This document shows, piece by piece, positions 1 through 9,212 of a stretch of DNA of 47,878 nt. This stretch comes from Planctomycetota bacterium. Its GTDB lineage: Bacteria; Planctomycetota; Phycisphaerae; Tepidisphaerales; Tepidisphaeraceae. Numbering within the stretch: the first letter of the stretch is position 1; every line of letters starts with the position of its first letter. The notes under the pieces are model-generated. The model ran no database searches. It was not told where the DNA came from and worked only from the letters and a program-made list of their open reading frames with translations. The stretch is from contig JAPLNB010000310.1 in NCBI GenBank assembly GCA_026693085.1, positions 1-47,878 of the forward strand. Reading direction: 5' to 3'. Both the position numbers and the translations under genes were made by a program.

Positions 1-1249
1 TCCAGCCGGGGCTGAAATTCGCGGAATAGCACAGCCAGAGGGTCCGCCCGTCGGGGCTGATGAACTTGCTCGGAAAATTGAGGAAGTACCCTTGCTCCCC
101 GAAGTCCTTCATATAGGACACCATGCGCCATGGGCCGGTGATGGCGTCGGCCTCGAGGATGTAGGAGGTCATCTTGGCGACGGTCGGCCAACCATCGGTT
201 ACGCACATCAGATATTTTTTCAGGCCGGGCACATACGTGGCGGTGACACACCCCATGTGGTTGTTCCATTCGATCAGCGGCTTGATCCTGTTGAAACGGT
301 CTGTCCAAATCGGCTGACCGGCGCCGTCATGGCCGGCGAAGAACTCCCAGGCCTTGAGGTCATTGATGGTCTCCGGCGAGGGCTTGACGCGGGCCAGATA
401 GACTTGATCGGCCGTGATCCAGCTCAGGTTGGCATGGGCGAAGTCGCTGGTGCAACCTTTGACAATCTGGAAGACCTCACCGGGCTTTCCAGGCTTGATA
501 CAGGGGCGCGGCTTGGGATCATCCTCTTCCGCGCCCATGCCGAGCAAGTACGCCTTACCGTCCGGCGAATGGACCATGTCCTTGCCGAAATCCACGAAAT
601 GCGGCGCCCCCATCTTGACCGGACCGAGAAACTGGCGCGGCTCAGGAAATAACGGCTTTTCCGGCGTGAGGGGCGACGGTTCCCACGTCTTGCCGTAATC
701 ACGCGAGATCTGGAATCCCGGTATGGGTCCGAGATTGGGCCAGTTCCAGTCAAATCCACCATGCGAATACGTACCGTCAGGCCCCAAGCAGTAGGTGCCG
801 TAATACCAGATGCCGTTGTAAACCAGTGAACCGCCCGGATAGCGTCCCTTATAGGGCAAAGCGCTGGCTTGCTTGGGCGGGGAAGTATTGCGTATCTCAA
901 GCCTCAGCGGGTCGTCGCCGATCATCACGGAGTGGCCGGTTCTGGCTCCCGCGCCGCCGTCTGAGGAGCAGCCGACTCCATCCGTCTTGCCGTCAGTCCA
1001 GGGCGAGTAGAGGTTGCCATCGCTGGCCCAGCACGGATACCAGGTGTCGCCGCAGCGATAGTCGCTGTGGCGACCGGTAAAGAAAATGCCCGTCAGGCTG
1101 GTCGATTTCGGGAAGGGGCAATCATCCGGAACCGGGGATTCCCAGGCGAATCCCTTTCGGCCATCCGCCGACATGTTCTTCGGATCTCCGGCCAGCACAC
1201 TGGAGACGGCCAGGATACCCACCAGTAAGGCCTGTGACATTCTCATCAT
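1..1249 (-). CDS. Secreted beta-propeller glycosidase-like protein (partial, runs off left edge)
   Basis: An open frame of about 416 codons reads from 1249 leftward to the window edge without a stop, so the C-terminus is missing. It opens ATG-ATG-AGA-ATG, followed by a short hydrophobic signal peptide ending near VLAGD. The mature part is rich in W, Y, G and D. It has repeated blade-like motifs such as ISRDYGKTWE, SPDGKAYLLG, YILEADAITGPW and SPDGRTLWLCYS, as in five-bladed propeller glycosidase/sialidase-like proteins (DUF4185/GH43-like fold). I cannot assign a substrate or catalytic residues. It is the last gene of the minus-strand operon, 64 bp after the GH106 stop, so a role in binding or cleaving the same polysaccharide is inferred. 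No strong Shine-Dalgarno is seen; any of the three clustered ATGs could be used. Confidence 0.75.
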   Translation of the reverse strand, partial: MMRMSQALLVGILAVSSVLAGDPKNMSADGRKGFAWESPVPDDCPFPKSTSLTGIFFTGRHSDYRCGDTWYPCWASDGNLYSPWTDGKTDGVGCSSDGGAGARTGHSVMIGDDPLRLEIRNTSPPKQASALPYKGRYPGGSLVYNGIWYYGTYCLGPDGTYSHGGFDWNWPNLGPIPGFQISRDYGKTWEPSPLTPEKPLFPEPRQFLGPVKMGAPHFVDFGKDMVHSPDGKAYLLGMGAEEDDPKPRPCIKPGKPGEVFQIVKGCTSDFAHANLSWITADQVYLARVKPSPETINDLKAWEFFAGHDGAGQPIWTDRFNRIKPLIEWNNHMGCVTATYVPGLKKYLMCVTDGWPTVAKMTSYILEADAITGPWRMVSYMKDFGEQGYFLNFPSKFISPDGRTLWLCYSANFSPGW

Positions 1250-1313
1250 ATCCGGTAAACAACATTGACTATTTCTGAACATTTCCGGAATCTCCACTTA
1301 TCAAACATATGTT

Positions 1314-4300
1314 CTACCGCAACTGCACCGGCCCGAAGAGCCCCGATTCGTGAGGACCGCCCACTTTCACTCCCTGCGTAATGCACGTCACGCGCTTTTC
1401 GCGCGGAAGCTTCGAATCGCCGACCAGGCGGTTGGCCCAAAGGTTGGTGATTTCGATTTTCAATTCGTTCTTTCCACTTCGGACCAGACCGGTTACATCA
1501 CAAGCATAAGGCGGCTTCCATAGAATCCCCAGATGCTTGCCATTCAACGTCACATCAGCGACGTTGCGTATCTTGCCGAGGTCAAACTCGAGACGGCGGC
1601 CATCTGCCAGCATTGATGCCGGCACCTCGAATTCCTTGAGGTAAGTCGCAGTCCCTGAAAAGTATTTAATTCCATCGTCAGGAATATCTGTCCATGAATG
1701 CAGCTTCTCGAATACTCGCGATTCCGGCGCACCCAGGTTGGCCGGGAAACGGACTTCCCAGGGACCTGCGAGTTCGTACGCCTCGCGCGGTTTGCCATCA
1801 TCCTTCGCCGCAGTCGGCGCTGCGGACTCTGGCGCGGGTCCTGAAAACACGACGAACACAGAGCCGGCCGGCGGCAGGCGAAGCTTGATCTTCATGCCTC
1901 CGGCAACCCTGGCGAAATCGGCGCACGGCTTGATTTCGCCGGTATCGGGACACCACAATTTCGGCAGGCGCTGTGTTACGCGGAATGTGCAATCCGCTTC
2001 AGCCTCCTCCATCTGGGTATTGCTGACAAAGTAGATATCCGCGTCCGAAGTGCGGCGGTGGATGTAGTCGAGGTCGGCCTGTTTACCCGGACTGCTGTAT
2101 GAGAAATCCGGGCCTATGCCGCGCTGCTGCAAAATGTCGCGGACACGATTGCGGTCGGCAATGACCCGCCCTTTGCCGTAAGAACGCTCGCGCGCATCCT
2201 TTCCATCGCCAGAACCCCAGATTCGTCCCGCTATTGTCCTGACCTGCTCATCACAGCGCGGATAGTCCGCCAACGAGGTGTCACGCTCGGGCCTGGGGCC
2301 GAGGAGTGTTGCGCCATCGCGGACGAGCTTCTCCAGTTTCTTCAGCACGGACAGAGGAATGTCCGTGCGTTCTGGCAGGACAATAACCGAGTAACTCACG
2401 CCATGGGGCAGAACCAGGCGGTCGTCCTTGCACTCCATGCTGTTCTGGATCACATCGGAGTTAATGACGTCGTAGTCGTAACCTGTTCCGAGCGCGTCAG
2501 CTGGCGCCGGGTTGGGCCGCCCGCAATGGGCGCAGATTGGCCCGTCCAACCTCTTGGAATCGGGACCAATGCGGCGGGTAGCGACCAGGTTGGGCGCATC
2601 ATCGCCATAGTAGAAGCATACGTCGGCTACGGGCAGGCCCTGCTGCAGCAGATAACAGCACCGCGAGAAATAGTACAGCATTGGCGCGGCTTTGGGCCAC
2701 CAGGTGGCGTTGACATTAAAGTGCTCGCCGGCGTGATACATATTTCCAGGCACTCCTCCTGAAGGCGGAGTGTGCGCGAAGGTATGGAACGTAATGCGAT
2801 TCATACCATCACAAAACGCCGTGTCGGCCAGCCGCTTGTATTCCAGCGGCCCGTCCTGCCAGTGCCGCCAGCCGGTAAAAGATTCGGAATCCACAATCTG
2901 CCGGCCGTAAATGTGTGCGGCAGAGGCCGCCTCTTTCACCACCCAGAACTGCGAGCCGTTCCAGAATTCGCCGCGCGTTATATCCACGACTCCGCAGGAG
3001 CGCAACGGTTCGGTGCGCGGCTCACCACCATGTCCACCCTCGGCCACCAGCTGCATTCCGTAAGTGTTAAGAATCTCCCGGGAAGCGGCGTAATGGCCGT
3101 CAATCCACAAGTCGCTTACGGTCTTGCGATAGTCGTGCTGGAAACGGGTGGTGACCTGCGTATCGGCAAAGCTCTTCCCCTTGAGCACGGGCAGGTACGG
3201 AACGGGATCATAGCCACGCCGCTTGCGGAATTCCGCCAGAAAGGAGTCGGTCCAGTCCATCTGATTATCAACCTCAACGCTGTCGACTTCCATGTAGCGC
3301 AATGCGTCCAGGCTCGGCCGCACTTTCAGGATTTGGTCGATGATGTAGCGGAAATGGCTCCTGGCCGCATTACCGTCAAGGTGATCAATGATCAGGCCGT
3401 TCGAGTTGGGGCTGGGCACCATCAGTGTCTGTCCGGTATTGCTGGTGATAAACCTCGCAATCACCCAGGAACCGGCAGGAACATCCCAGGTGAGCAGTCC
3501 ATCGCTGTTCATCTTTTCGCTGAGGTTTATTACGGCGGCTGTATCGCGGATGACATTGCCTGGCGATTGCGGAAATGCCAGCACGGCGATTTCCTTGTAG
3601 TAAATCGGCAGACCATTGGCACCTTTGGGCGCATTACATGCAGGGAAAGGCAGTGACTGTGACAGCTTAGCAGGGCCGTTTACAGTGATTTCGCTCTCGT
3701 AAAGGCCTTTCATGGCGTCGCGCGGCTGAACCCAACTGCCGCCCGCATTCCAACTGCTCGAAGCGACCATTCCCAGGTGCAAGCCCAGGCGGTCGGCTTG
3801 CTCGATGGCATGGTTGACGGCTTTGAGCGATTCAGGTCCGAGGAATGCCGGACCGGCCGGAATCTTCTCCTCCGGAAGGGGTCTGATGACGCCGATGTCC
3901 CAGATCTCCACACCGGACATTCCCTTCGCCTTCATTTCCTCAAGTTCATAGGTCATCCGGTCAAGATCCACATTGCCGTTCATCCAGTCCCAAAATGCCC
4001 CGGGCCGCGCCTCCATCGGCGGGTTCAGGAACAAGACCGGTGATGGTTCACGCTCCGCCACCGGACTTGCGTGGGCAATCACGAATTCAACAAGCTCCCG
4101 GCACTGGAAGAAACCGTCCCACATGTTGTGGCCCTGGCCCGGCGGAATCCGCAGCCGCATCGAACCGCCCAACTCGCGGTAGCGGCTGGCGAGCAAGGCG
4201 GAGTTGTCTGGCAGAGGCACCACGTCATCCGTGTCGCCATGGATGTGGAAGATGGGCACCCCAGCCTTGGCCAGCGGGGCAAGGCGGTCAATCGGGTTGT

Positions 4301-4886
4301 GCTGTGTGAGCTGTTTGTCGAGTTGTTCCGCGCTCAGGCCGTAGGCGCCGCAAGCCTTGTCAAGACCTGGCCAACTGCGGATGTTACAGACAGGATAAAT
4401 GCCGGCAATGCACCCCACCGACTCTGGATGCTCAGCCGCCCACTTATAGAGCATCAAGCCGCCGCGGCTCCTGGCCAGCAGGCAAGGCTTGCGGCTGAAC
4501 CCGCGCCGCTCAACCAGTTCCCGGTACAGGGCCGTGAAGTGGGCGCGCCCCTTAGGACTGCCGTAAGATTCGCCAACGTCCACGCCCGCAACAGCGATAC
4601 CCGCTTCCAGGAAGCGTTCGAACATCCATTTCTCTTCGACCGCAGGGAGTTTCGGCAGAGTAGGCGCATACCACACCCATGGAACAGGCCGGTTAGTATG
4701 AAGATTCTCAACCGCAGGAAGAATCACAAATGCAGTGCGACCATCGACTTCAAAGACCTCTCCCGGCAGCGGCAAGATCTTTTGCGGTCTTGTTGTGGCG
4801 GCAACTGAATGAGGACGCAACAAACAGCCAGCCGACAAAAAAGCAATGCTGACGACGCACCGCAGACTAGTTAGCACTTTATTCAT
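1314..4886 (-). CDS. Secreted esterase-GH106 alpha-L-rhamnosidase fusion
   Basis: This 1190-residue protein has a signal peptide (about 1-30) and two enzymatic parts. Residues 45-275 form an alpha/beta hydrolase: Ser140 in ARSRGG, an acid in GDTDD (near 218-221) and His253 in GQGHNMW make a plausible triad, suggesting a carbohydrate esterase. From about 286 the sequence is a GH106 alpha-L-rhamnosidase: FWDWMNGNVD, SSSWNAGG, FRKRRGYDPVPYLP, DSESFTG and a C-terminal beta-sandwich ending EITNLWANRL...ESGLFGPV. GH106 enzymes remove terminal L-rhamnose from rhamnogalacturonan, ulvan-like or other rhamnosylated glycans. The fusion implies deacylation and derhamnosylation of one substrate. Its ATG at 4886 overlaps, as ATGA, the frame-restored stop of the upstream SASA esterase, indicating translational coupling. 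Confidence 0.9.
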   Translation of the reverse strand: MNKVLTSLRCVVSIAFLSAGCLLRPHSVAATTRPQKILPLPGEVFEVDGRTAFVILPAVENLHTNRPVPWVWYAPTLPKLPAVEEKWMFERFLEAGIAVAGVDVGESYGSPKGRAHFTALYRELVERRGFSRKPCLLARSRGGLMLYKWAAEHPESVGCIAGIYPVCNIRSWPGLDKACGAYGLSAEQLDKQLTQHNPIDRLAPLAKAGVPIFHIHGDTDDVVPLPDNSALLASRYRELGGSMRLRIPPGQGHNMWDGFFQCRELVEFVIAHASPVAEREPSPVLFLNPPMEARPGAFWDWMNGNVDLDRMTYELEEMKAKGMSGVEIWDIGVIRPLPEEKIPAGPAFLGPESLKAVNHAIEQADRLGLHLGMVASSSWNAGGSWVQPRDAMKGLYESEITVNGPAKLSQSLPFPACNAPKGANGLPIYYKEIAVLAFPQSPGNVIRDTAAVINLSEKMNSDGLLTWDVPAGSWVIARFITSNTGQTLMVPSPNSNGLIIDHLDGNAARSHFRYIIDQILKVRPSLDALRYMEVDSVEVDNQMDWTDSFLAEFRKRRGYDPVPYLPVLKGKSFADTQVTTRFQHDYRKTVSDLWIDGHYAASREILNTYGMQLVAEGGHGGEPRTEPLRSCGVVDITRGEFWNGSQFWVVKEAASAAHIYGRQIVDSESFTGWRHWQDGPLEYKRLADTAFCDGMNRITFHTFAHTPPSGGVPGNMYHAGEHFNVNATWWPKAAPMLYYFSRCCYLLQQGLPVADVCFYYGDDAPNLVATRRIGPDSKRLDGPICAHCGRPNPAPADALGTGYDYDVINSDVIQNSMECKDDRLVLPHGVSYSVIVLPERTDIPLSVLKKLEKLVRDGATLLGPRPERDTSLADYPRCDEQVRTIAGRIWGSGDGKDARERSYGKGRVIADRNRVRDILQQRGIGPDFSYSSPGKQADLDYIHRRTSDADIYFVSNTQMEEAEADCTFRVTQRLPKLWCPDTGEIKPCADFARVAGGMKIKLRLPPAGSVFVVFSGPAPESAAPTAAKDDGKPREAYELAGPWEVRFPANLGAPESRVFEKLHSWTDIPDDGIKYFSGTATYLKEFEVPASMLADGRRLEFDLGKIRNVADVTLNGKHLGILWKPPYACDVTGLVRSGKNELKIEITNLWANRLVGDSKLPREKRVTCITQGVKVGGPHESGLFGPVQLR

Positions 4887-4907
4887 TTCATCATACCTTT
4901 CATCCCT

Positions 4908-5873
4908 TCACCCGCCGCATCGCCAATCAGAAAGTAGCTCTCCGCGTTGGCGAACCAATGGTGTCCATGGGGTCGGACAGGGAGACAACTCCGCGGGCCG
5001 GGCAAAGTCGGTGGTCCTGATGAACAAGGCATTCCTGATCTGCCTTGTTCCCGCTTCCTGCGCTTTTCTGAATTCAAACATGTCGCCCTCGGTCACTGGC
5101 CCGCTATTGCCAAGTTCGCCGACAACCACCGGCATATCCGGCGCATTGAACTCCTTACGCAGGTCGTTCACCAGGTTGACGAGATTTTGCGCGTATTCCG
5201 GAATGGCCGGTTTGGTGCACATGTCGTTCCAGCCCTGTTGCCAGTAAAGGCCCGCTATTTCGTATGGCTGCTTTCCAAGCTCAGCCAATGCATCGCGAAT
5301 TTCTTCAACCATTTTGGTATAGCAGGGTCCGACCTGGCCGCCGGAACTTGGCGGTCTGAAATCAACATACAGGCTCTTTCCACCCCAAGCCGTCTTGATC
5401 AGAAGCACCGGCTCCTCGAAGTGGTCGCCCATGACAAATCCAAACCCCAGCTCGGGTCCGATATGCCTTCTGGACCCGTCCGCGGCATAGCCGGTATAGC
5501 CCACCGTGAGGCCGCCTTTCAGGACCTTGTCACCAATCTTGAATGAGATTCGCACATCATCCCGGACGACCCATTCCCCTTTTTCATTCTTGAGCTTCTT
5601 CATCTTTGCCGCGCTCTTCGAATTCGCCATCGACCAGACCAGGTTGCCCTTGCCGCCATTGTAATCATGATCCACCGAGCCCTGCCCTTCCATGTTGGAC
5701 TGCCCGGCGAGGATGAAGACCTTGAGCGGCTTGGTCATGTCCGCCGGTTTGCCGTCCGGCTTCGGGATTGGCGGTTCCGCCACCGACAGGGTTCCAAATG
5801 ACGCTAGGGCGAACGCGGTGAGCGCGATCGATGATCGAGCAAAGGCTCTGCGTGTAATGTGGTTCTTTTTCAT
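4908..5873 (-). CDS. SASA-type carbohydrate acetylesterase, C-terminus frameshifted
   Basis: The N-terminus carries a twin-arginine-like signal (ITRRAFARSS plus a hydrophobic stretch). The SASA (sialate O-acetylesterase) domain follows, with nucleophile Ser59 in AGQSNMEGQG, ELGFGFVMG and YWQQGWNDM. As sequenced the protein ends at 4908 with an unrelated tail. In another frame the expected family C-terminus continues (HGHHWFANAESYFLIGD), includes the likely catalytic His, and stops at 4883-4885. One extra G in the GGGG run at 4969-4972 (plus strand) explains the shift. The restored stop overlaps the next gene's ATG (ATGA), supporting the restored frame as ancestral. Either the enzyme is recently inactivated or this is a sequencing error. 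It is a paralogue of the esterase at 8103-9212. The leader is A/CAAA-rich with no clear Shine-Dalgarno. Confidence 0.85.
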   Translation of the reverse strand: MKKNHITRRAFARSSIALTAFALASFGTLSVAEPPIPKPDGKPADMTKPLKVFILAGQSNMEGQGSVDHDYNGGKGNLVWSMANSKSAAKMKKLKNEKGEWVVRDDVRISFKIGDKVLKGGLTVGYTGYAADGSRRHIGPELGFGFVMGDHFEEPVLLIKTAWGGKSLYVDFRPPSSGGQVGPCYTKMVEEIRDALAELGKQPYEIAGLYWQQGWNDMCTKPAIPEYAQNLVNLVNDLRKEFNAPDMPVVVGELGNSGPVTEGDMFEFRKAQEAGTRQIRNALFIRTTDFARPAELSPCPTPWTPLVRQRGELLSDWRCGG

Positions 5874-5929
5874 TCGTTTGTCTGTTTGTTTGTTGTTTGT
5901 CTTTGCGACTGAGAGTCGTTTTCGTTGAA

Positions 5930-8044
5930 TTACTTAACCGGTGTGAGTGTGAACTCCTTGATGGTCACCCCGCGGCTGCCGTCCTGAAGCGTGAAGTGGA
6001 GGACAGTCTTCCCGTTGACCAGGGAGATCTCCACTGACTGGGTCTGCTGCCACCGACCGACGGTGTAGGGCACCGCGATTTCGATGGGGGCCTTGGGGTT
6101 GTTTGTGGCGACCAGGAATTTCTGACCCTCTTGCACCGTCACCACCCGCAGGGTCAGCGCATACTTGCCCGCATGTGGCACCTCAACTGCGTATTCAGCC
6201 CTGAAACCACCGGTGCAATGCAATTGCATGCCGCCGGAGAAGCTCTTCATGGCTGCGAAGTTGCCCGATGGCTTGCTGTGGGCCACCGCCGGAATGGTGA
6301 TGGTCCCATCCTGGCCGATGACGATCTTCCGGTCCGCCTCCACCAACTGCGCCTGCTCGACCTTCTGCTTTTCCTTCGGCTCATTGGCTTCGGCCAGCTC
6401 CTGGCCGAGCGGTCCCAATCCAACCGCCGAGCCCGTGATGGCCACCGTTTGGTAGTGAGCCACGCCGCTCCAGAAGCCGCCGTCAACTTTCTTGCGGTCG
6501 TTGTAGGCGGGCTCGCCAAGGACGCGGCTGATCCACTGCGCCCGCAAGACCATCAAGTAATTCTGGACATGTGCCCGCGCCTGGGTTTCCAGCAGGAAGT
6601 CCGACCCGCTGCGCGGCGTCTGATCCTTGTCCCACCAACTGTGCGGAAAGCCCGCGCCGAGATTGACCACCCAGCCTCTTGGTGTCCAATGGCTCAAGGC
6701 GGCATGAGCGTGCTGGGTCACGCCCCAGGTCGGGATGCCAAAACTCTTCAAAATGAACCGGCCAAAGAACGCACGCCGACCACATACCCCGCCATCCTTG
6801 GGGATGTTCTGATAGGTGTGTAACGACGGCAGGTCGTACTTTACGCATTGCGACCCATAGGCGACTTCGGTCCTGACGGTTGCGGCATAGCGCCAGCCGT
6901 AGTCCGGGTTGTAGATATGGTCGGGCCGGTAGTTCCGGAGCATCTCGCGCCCCCACGCCAGAATCTGATCCGGAGCATCGCAGTTGACGACCATCCGGTA
7001 TTCCCACGCTGAGAAGTTCCTGAACGCCGGATCCAGCTCGCCATCCATATAAGCCTTCTCGTAATGCAGGTAGCGCTTCAACGGATCCACCACGGTCGGC
7101 GCATCCTTCTGGTCCTGGGCGTTGGACTGCGTGACCGGCACGGCATGTTCCAGGCTGGTGGCCAGCGCCAACCGCTGAAAGACGCCTTCGCGAGCCTTTG
7201 GGCTGGCCTTCTGAATCGCCGTGTAGATTTCCATCGCCCGGCCGTACTTGCCGAACTTGGCGCCACCGGCTTCGAGCATCTGCTTCATCAAGCCATGGTC
7301 GGCCAGCAGCGTCTCCACCAGCGCCGCCTGCTCATTCCCCTGCTGCGCAAACTCTGCCAGCCCTCGCGGCGTCGCCCCGGCCAGCACAGTGCACTTGACC
7401 AGCTTCGCGTCCAGATTGTCGCTCGACAGGAATGGCTCCAGGTCGGCCAGAAGAGCCTTGGCCGCCGTCAGCTCACTGGTTCGCGCGTGGGCCAGTGCGG
7501 CCTGGGCCGCCTGATGCGCCTCTTTCACCTTCGGCTCGTCTATCCTCGCCTTGTCCAATGCCTCCTGACGCTCCTTGAGCGCTTTGAGCCCGTCCTGCTT
7601 GTTCGCCTGCCACTTGGCCAGGTCCTTCTTCGCAGTTTCGCGTTCGGCTTCCGTGGTCGCCTTCTTCAGCGCGGCCTCCGCCGCCGCAATGCCCTTCTCG
7701 GCGCCACCGATCCACTTGCCCTTCGCGTGATCCACCAGGGCTTTTGCCTCTTGGATCTTGCCAAGGGATTGCTGCGCTGCGTTTGCCTGGGCCTCCGCAA
7801 CCTTGACCACCTCACGGGCTTTCAGAAGGGCGACCTTCTTCTGCTCGGCCACGGCCGGCAAGGCTTTGGCGAGCTCCGCCTGCAAGCCCGTGAGCGTGGC
7901 GGCATACATGGCTTCGAGCTGTTTGCCGGCCTCGGTGAGTTGAATCCCCGATTCCGCTTTCTTCGCAGCCGCCGACATGCTTGGGATGCCGACGGCCATT
8001 GCGGCTAGCAGGCATCCGATACTCAAGAAGCTGCTTATGTTCAT
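5930..8044 (-). CDS. Secreted transglutaminase-like protein with coiled coil and C-terminal beta domain
   Basis: A 704-residue exported protein with a signal peptide in the first 26 residues. Residues 30-200 are Ala/Lys/Glu-rich and heptad-like, predicting a long coiled coil. Residues 330-520 resemble the transglutaminase-like cysteine-peptidase fold: Cys421 in GGVCGRRAFF, His in TQHAHAALSHW (445/447) and a third polar position in GWVVNLG (461). The C-terminal 130 residues look like a carbohydrate-binding-type beta-sandwich (HAGKYALTLRVVTVQ ... GVTIKEFTLTPVK). Its substrate is unknown. Placement between two acetylesterase genes suggests action on a glycoprotein or peptide-linked polymer, or a role in anchoring the system at the cell surface. 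It lies about 56 bp upstream of the SASA gene in the same operon. Confidence 0.75.
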   Translation of the reverse strand: MNISSFLSIGCLLAAMAVGIPSMSAAAKKAESGIQLTEAGKQLEAMYAATLTGLQAELAKALPAVAEQKKVALLKAREVVKVAEAQANAAQQSLGKIQEAKALVDHAKGKWIGGAEKGIAAAEAALKKATTEAERETAKKDLAKWQANKQDGLKALKERQEALDKARIDEPKVKEAHQAAQAALAHARTSELTAAKALLADLEPFLSSDNLDAKLVKCTVLAGATPRGLAEFAQQGNEQAALVETLLADHGLMKQMLEAGGAKFGKYGRAMEIYTAIQKASPKAREGVFQRLALATSLEHAVPVTQSNAQDQKDAPTVVDPLKRYLHYEKAYMDGELDPAFRNFSAWEYRMVVNCDAPDQILAWGREMLRNYRPDHIYNPDYGWRYAATVRTEVAYGSQCVKYDLPSLHTYQNIPKDGGVCGRRAFFGRFILKSFGIPTWGVTQHAHAALSHWTPRGWVVNLGAGFPHSWWDKDQTPRSGSDFLLETQARAHVQNYLMVLRAQWISRVLGEPAYNDRKKVDGGFWSGVAHYQTVAITGSAVGLGPLGQELAEANEPKEKQKVEQAQLVEADRKIVIGQDGTITIPAVAHSKPSGNFAAMKSFSGGMQLHCTGGFRAEYAVEVPHAGKYALTLRVVTVQEGQKFLVATNNPKAPIEIAVPYTVGRWQQTQSVEISLVNGKTVLHFTLQDGSRGVTIKEFTLTPVK

Positions 8045-8102
8045 GATTCTTTCTTTTCGTGTTCTATTTTGCTCGATCGTTCTTTTCCCGGAGTGATGGC
8101 GT

Positions 8103-9212
8103 TCACTTCGTGTCCTTCAGCAACCCCACCATCGCCTTGCCCATCGCCTCGCCGACGTCCATGTAGACTTCGGCTTTGCCGCCATAGTGGCCGTTTCCAC
8201 TGCCGGCTTGCGCCATGGGGTGCGTGTAGATGGTCGCGACGTTGCCTTTGAATTCGGGATATTTCCCCGAGGTGCCATCCACGGCGAGATGCCCTTCGAG
8301 CACTTTGCCGCCGTTGCCGCCGCTGGCTTTCACGGATTCGCCCATGGTGGCGAGCACGAATTTCGCGTTGGGGGCGTCGAATTCCTTCCGCAGCGCCTTG
8401 ATGAAGCGGACCAGGTTTTCCTCGTATTTGGCGGCGTGACCGGCATTGCCGGCGTCTTTCTCGCCCTGCCAGAAGAAGAATCCGGCGACCTCGTAGCCTT
8501 TGGCTCCCGGGTAGTGCTTATCAAGCTCCGCCAGCGCCTTTTTTGCGTCGCCGATGTCGGAATCCCACTGCTTGCCGGCATACCAGTCGATCGGCTTGCC
8601 ACTCTTGTCCACCCACGGCGCAGGTTCGGTCTTGAGGCCCTTGGCCGGGTCCATTTCCCATGAATCGGGTTTGTCCTTGTAGCCGGCAAAGACCATTTTC
8701 TTTTCCACGTCCGCCCTGTCCTTGGCGACAAACTCGAATCGCTCACTGCCCGGCGGCAGCAGATCCCAGCCGAGGCTGCGGTTGCCGATGCAGCACTTGA
8801 GGATCATCACGGGTGCATCGATCGCATTTCCCACCGGATGGCCGATCCCGAATTCCGGGCCGAGAGTGCCGCCTTTCACGGTCATCCACTCGTTGTTGAG
8901 CGGGCCCTTGCCGGACATGTATCTCACAAAGCGGACGTCCTGGCGCTCCGTCCACTTGCCGTCATCCTGCACGAGGTAGGAGTATTTCTTCTTCTCCTTC
9001 ACCGCGAACTCCAGCGAGCCGTCGCCGCCCTTCACCTTGCCAAGGCCGACCATGTTGGACTGGCCCAGCAGGATGAAGACCTGGACGGGCTTGGTCATGT
9101 CGGCGGGCTTGCCGTCCGGCCTGGCCATCGGCGCATCCGCGGCCGAGAGGGCGAGTTGCGCCATGAGCGCGACCGCGATGAATACGGCTGCACTTTGGAT
9201 TCGTGTTTTCAT
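8103..9212 (-). CDS. SASA-type secreted acetylesterase, first gene of operon
   Basis: I place the start at 9212 (MKTRIQSAAV) rather than at the upstream in-frame ATG at 9266, because a classical signal peptide ending LSAADA begins there and AGGAAG sits just upstream. The 369-residue protein has the SASA esterase motif FILLGQSNMVGLG (Ser52), GTLGPEFGIG, FFFWQGEKDAGN and a C-terminal GHYGGKAEVYMDVG carrying the likely catalytic His. The family removes O-acetyl groups from sugars, for example from acetylated pectin or xylan side chains. It is intact, unlike its paralogue at 4908-5873, with which it shares the PDGKPADMTKP linker. It is the first gene of the minus-strand polysaccharide operon that continues to the left edge. 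Confidence 0.88.
   Translation of the reverse strand: MKTRIQSAAVFIAVALMAQLALSAADAPMARPDGKPADMTKPVQVFILLGQSNMVGLGKVKGGDGSLEFAVKEKKKYSYLVQDDGKWTERQDVRFVRYMSGKGPLNNEWMTVKGGTLGPEFGIGHPVGNAIDAPVMILKCCIGNRSLGWDLLPPGSERFEFVAKDRADVEKKMVFAGYKDKPDSWEMDPAKGLKTEPAPWVDKSGKPIDWYAGKQWDSDIGDAKKALAELDKHYPGAKGYEVAGFFFWQGEKDAGNAGHAAKYEENLVRFIKALRKEFDAPNAKFVLATMGESVKASGGNGGKVLEGHLAVDGTSGKYPEFKGNVATIYTHPMAQAGSGNGHYGGKAEVYMDVGEAMGKAMVGLLKDTK

Noticed and set aside
92-1080. Plus-strand open frames across the left edge
   Set aside because: They are antisense to a continuous 416-codon minus-strand frame with signal peptide and propeller motifs that leaves the window.
2772-3656. 294-codon plus-strand open frame inside the GH106 gene
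   Set aside because: Antisense to well-conserved GH106 sequence; its translation has no recognisable motifs and arises from GC-rich codon bias.
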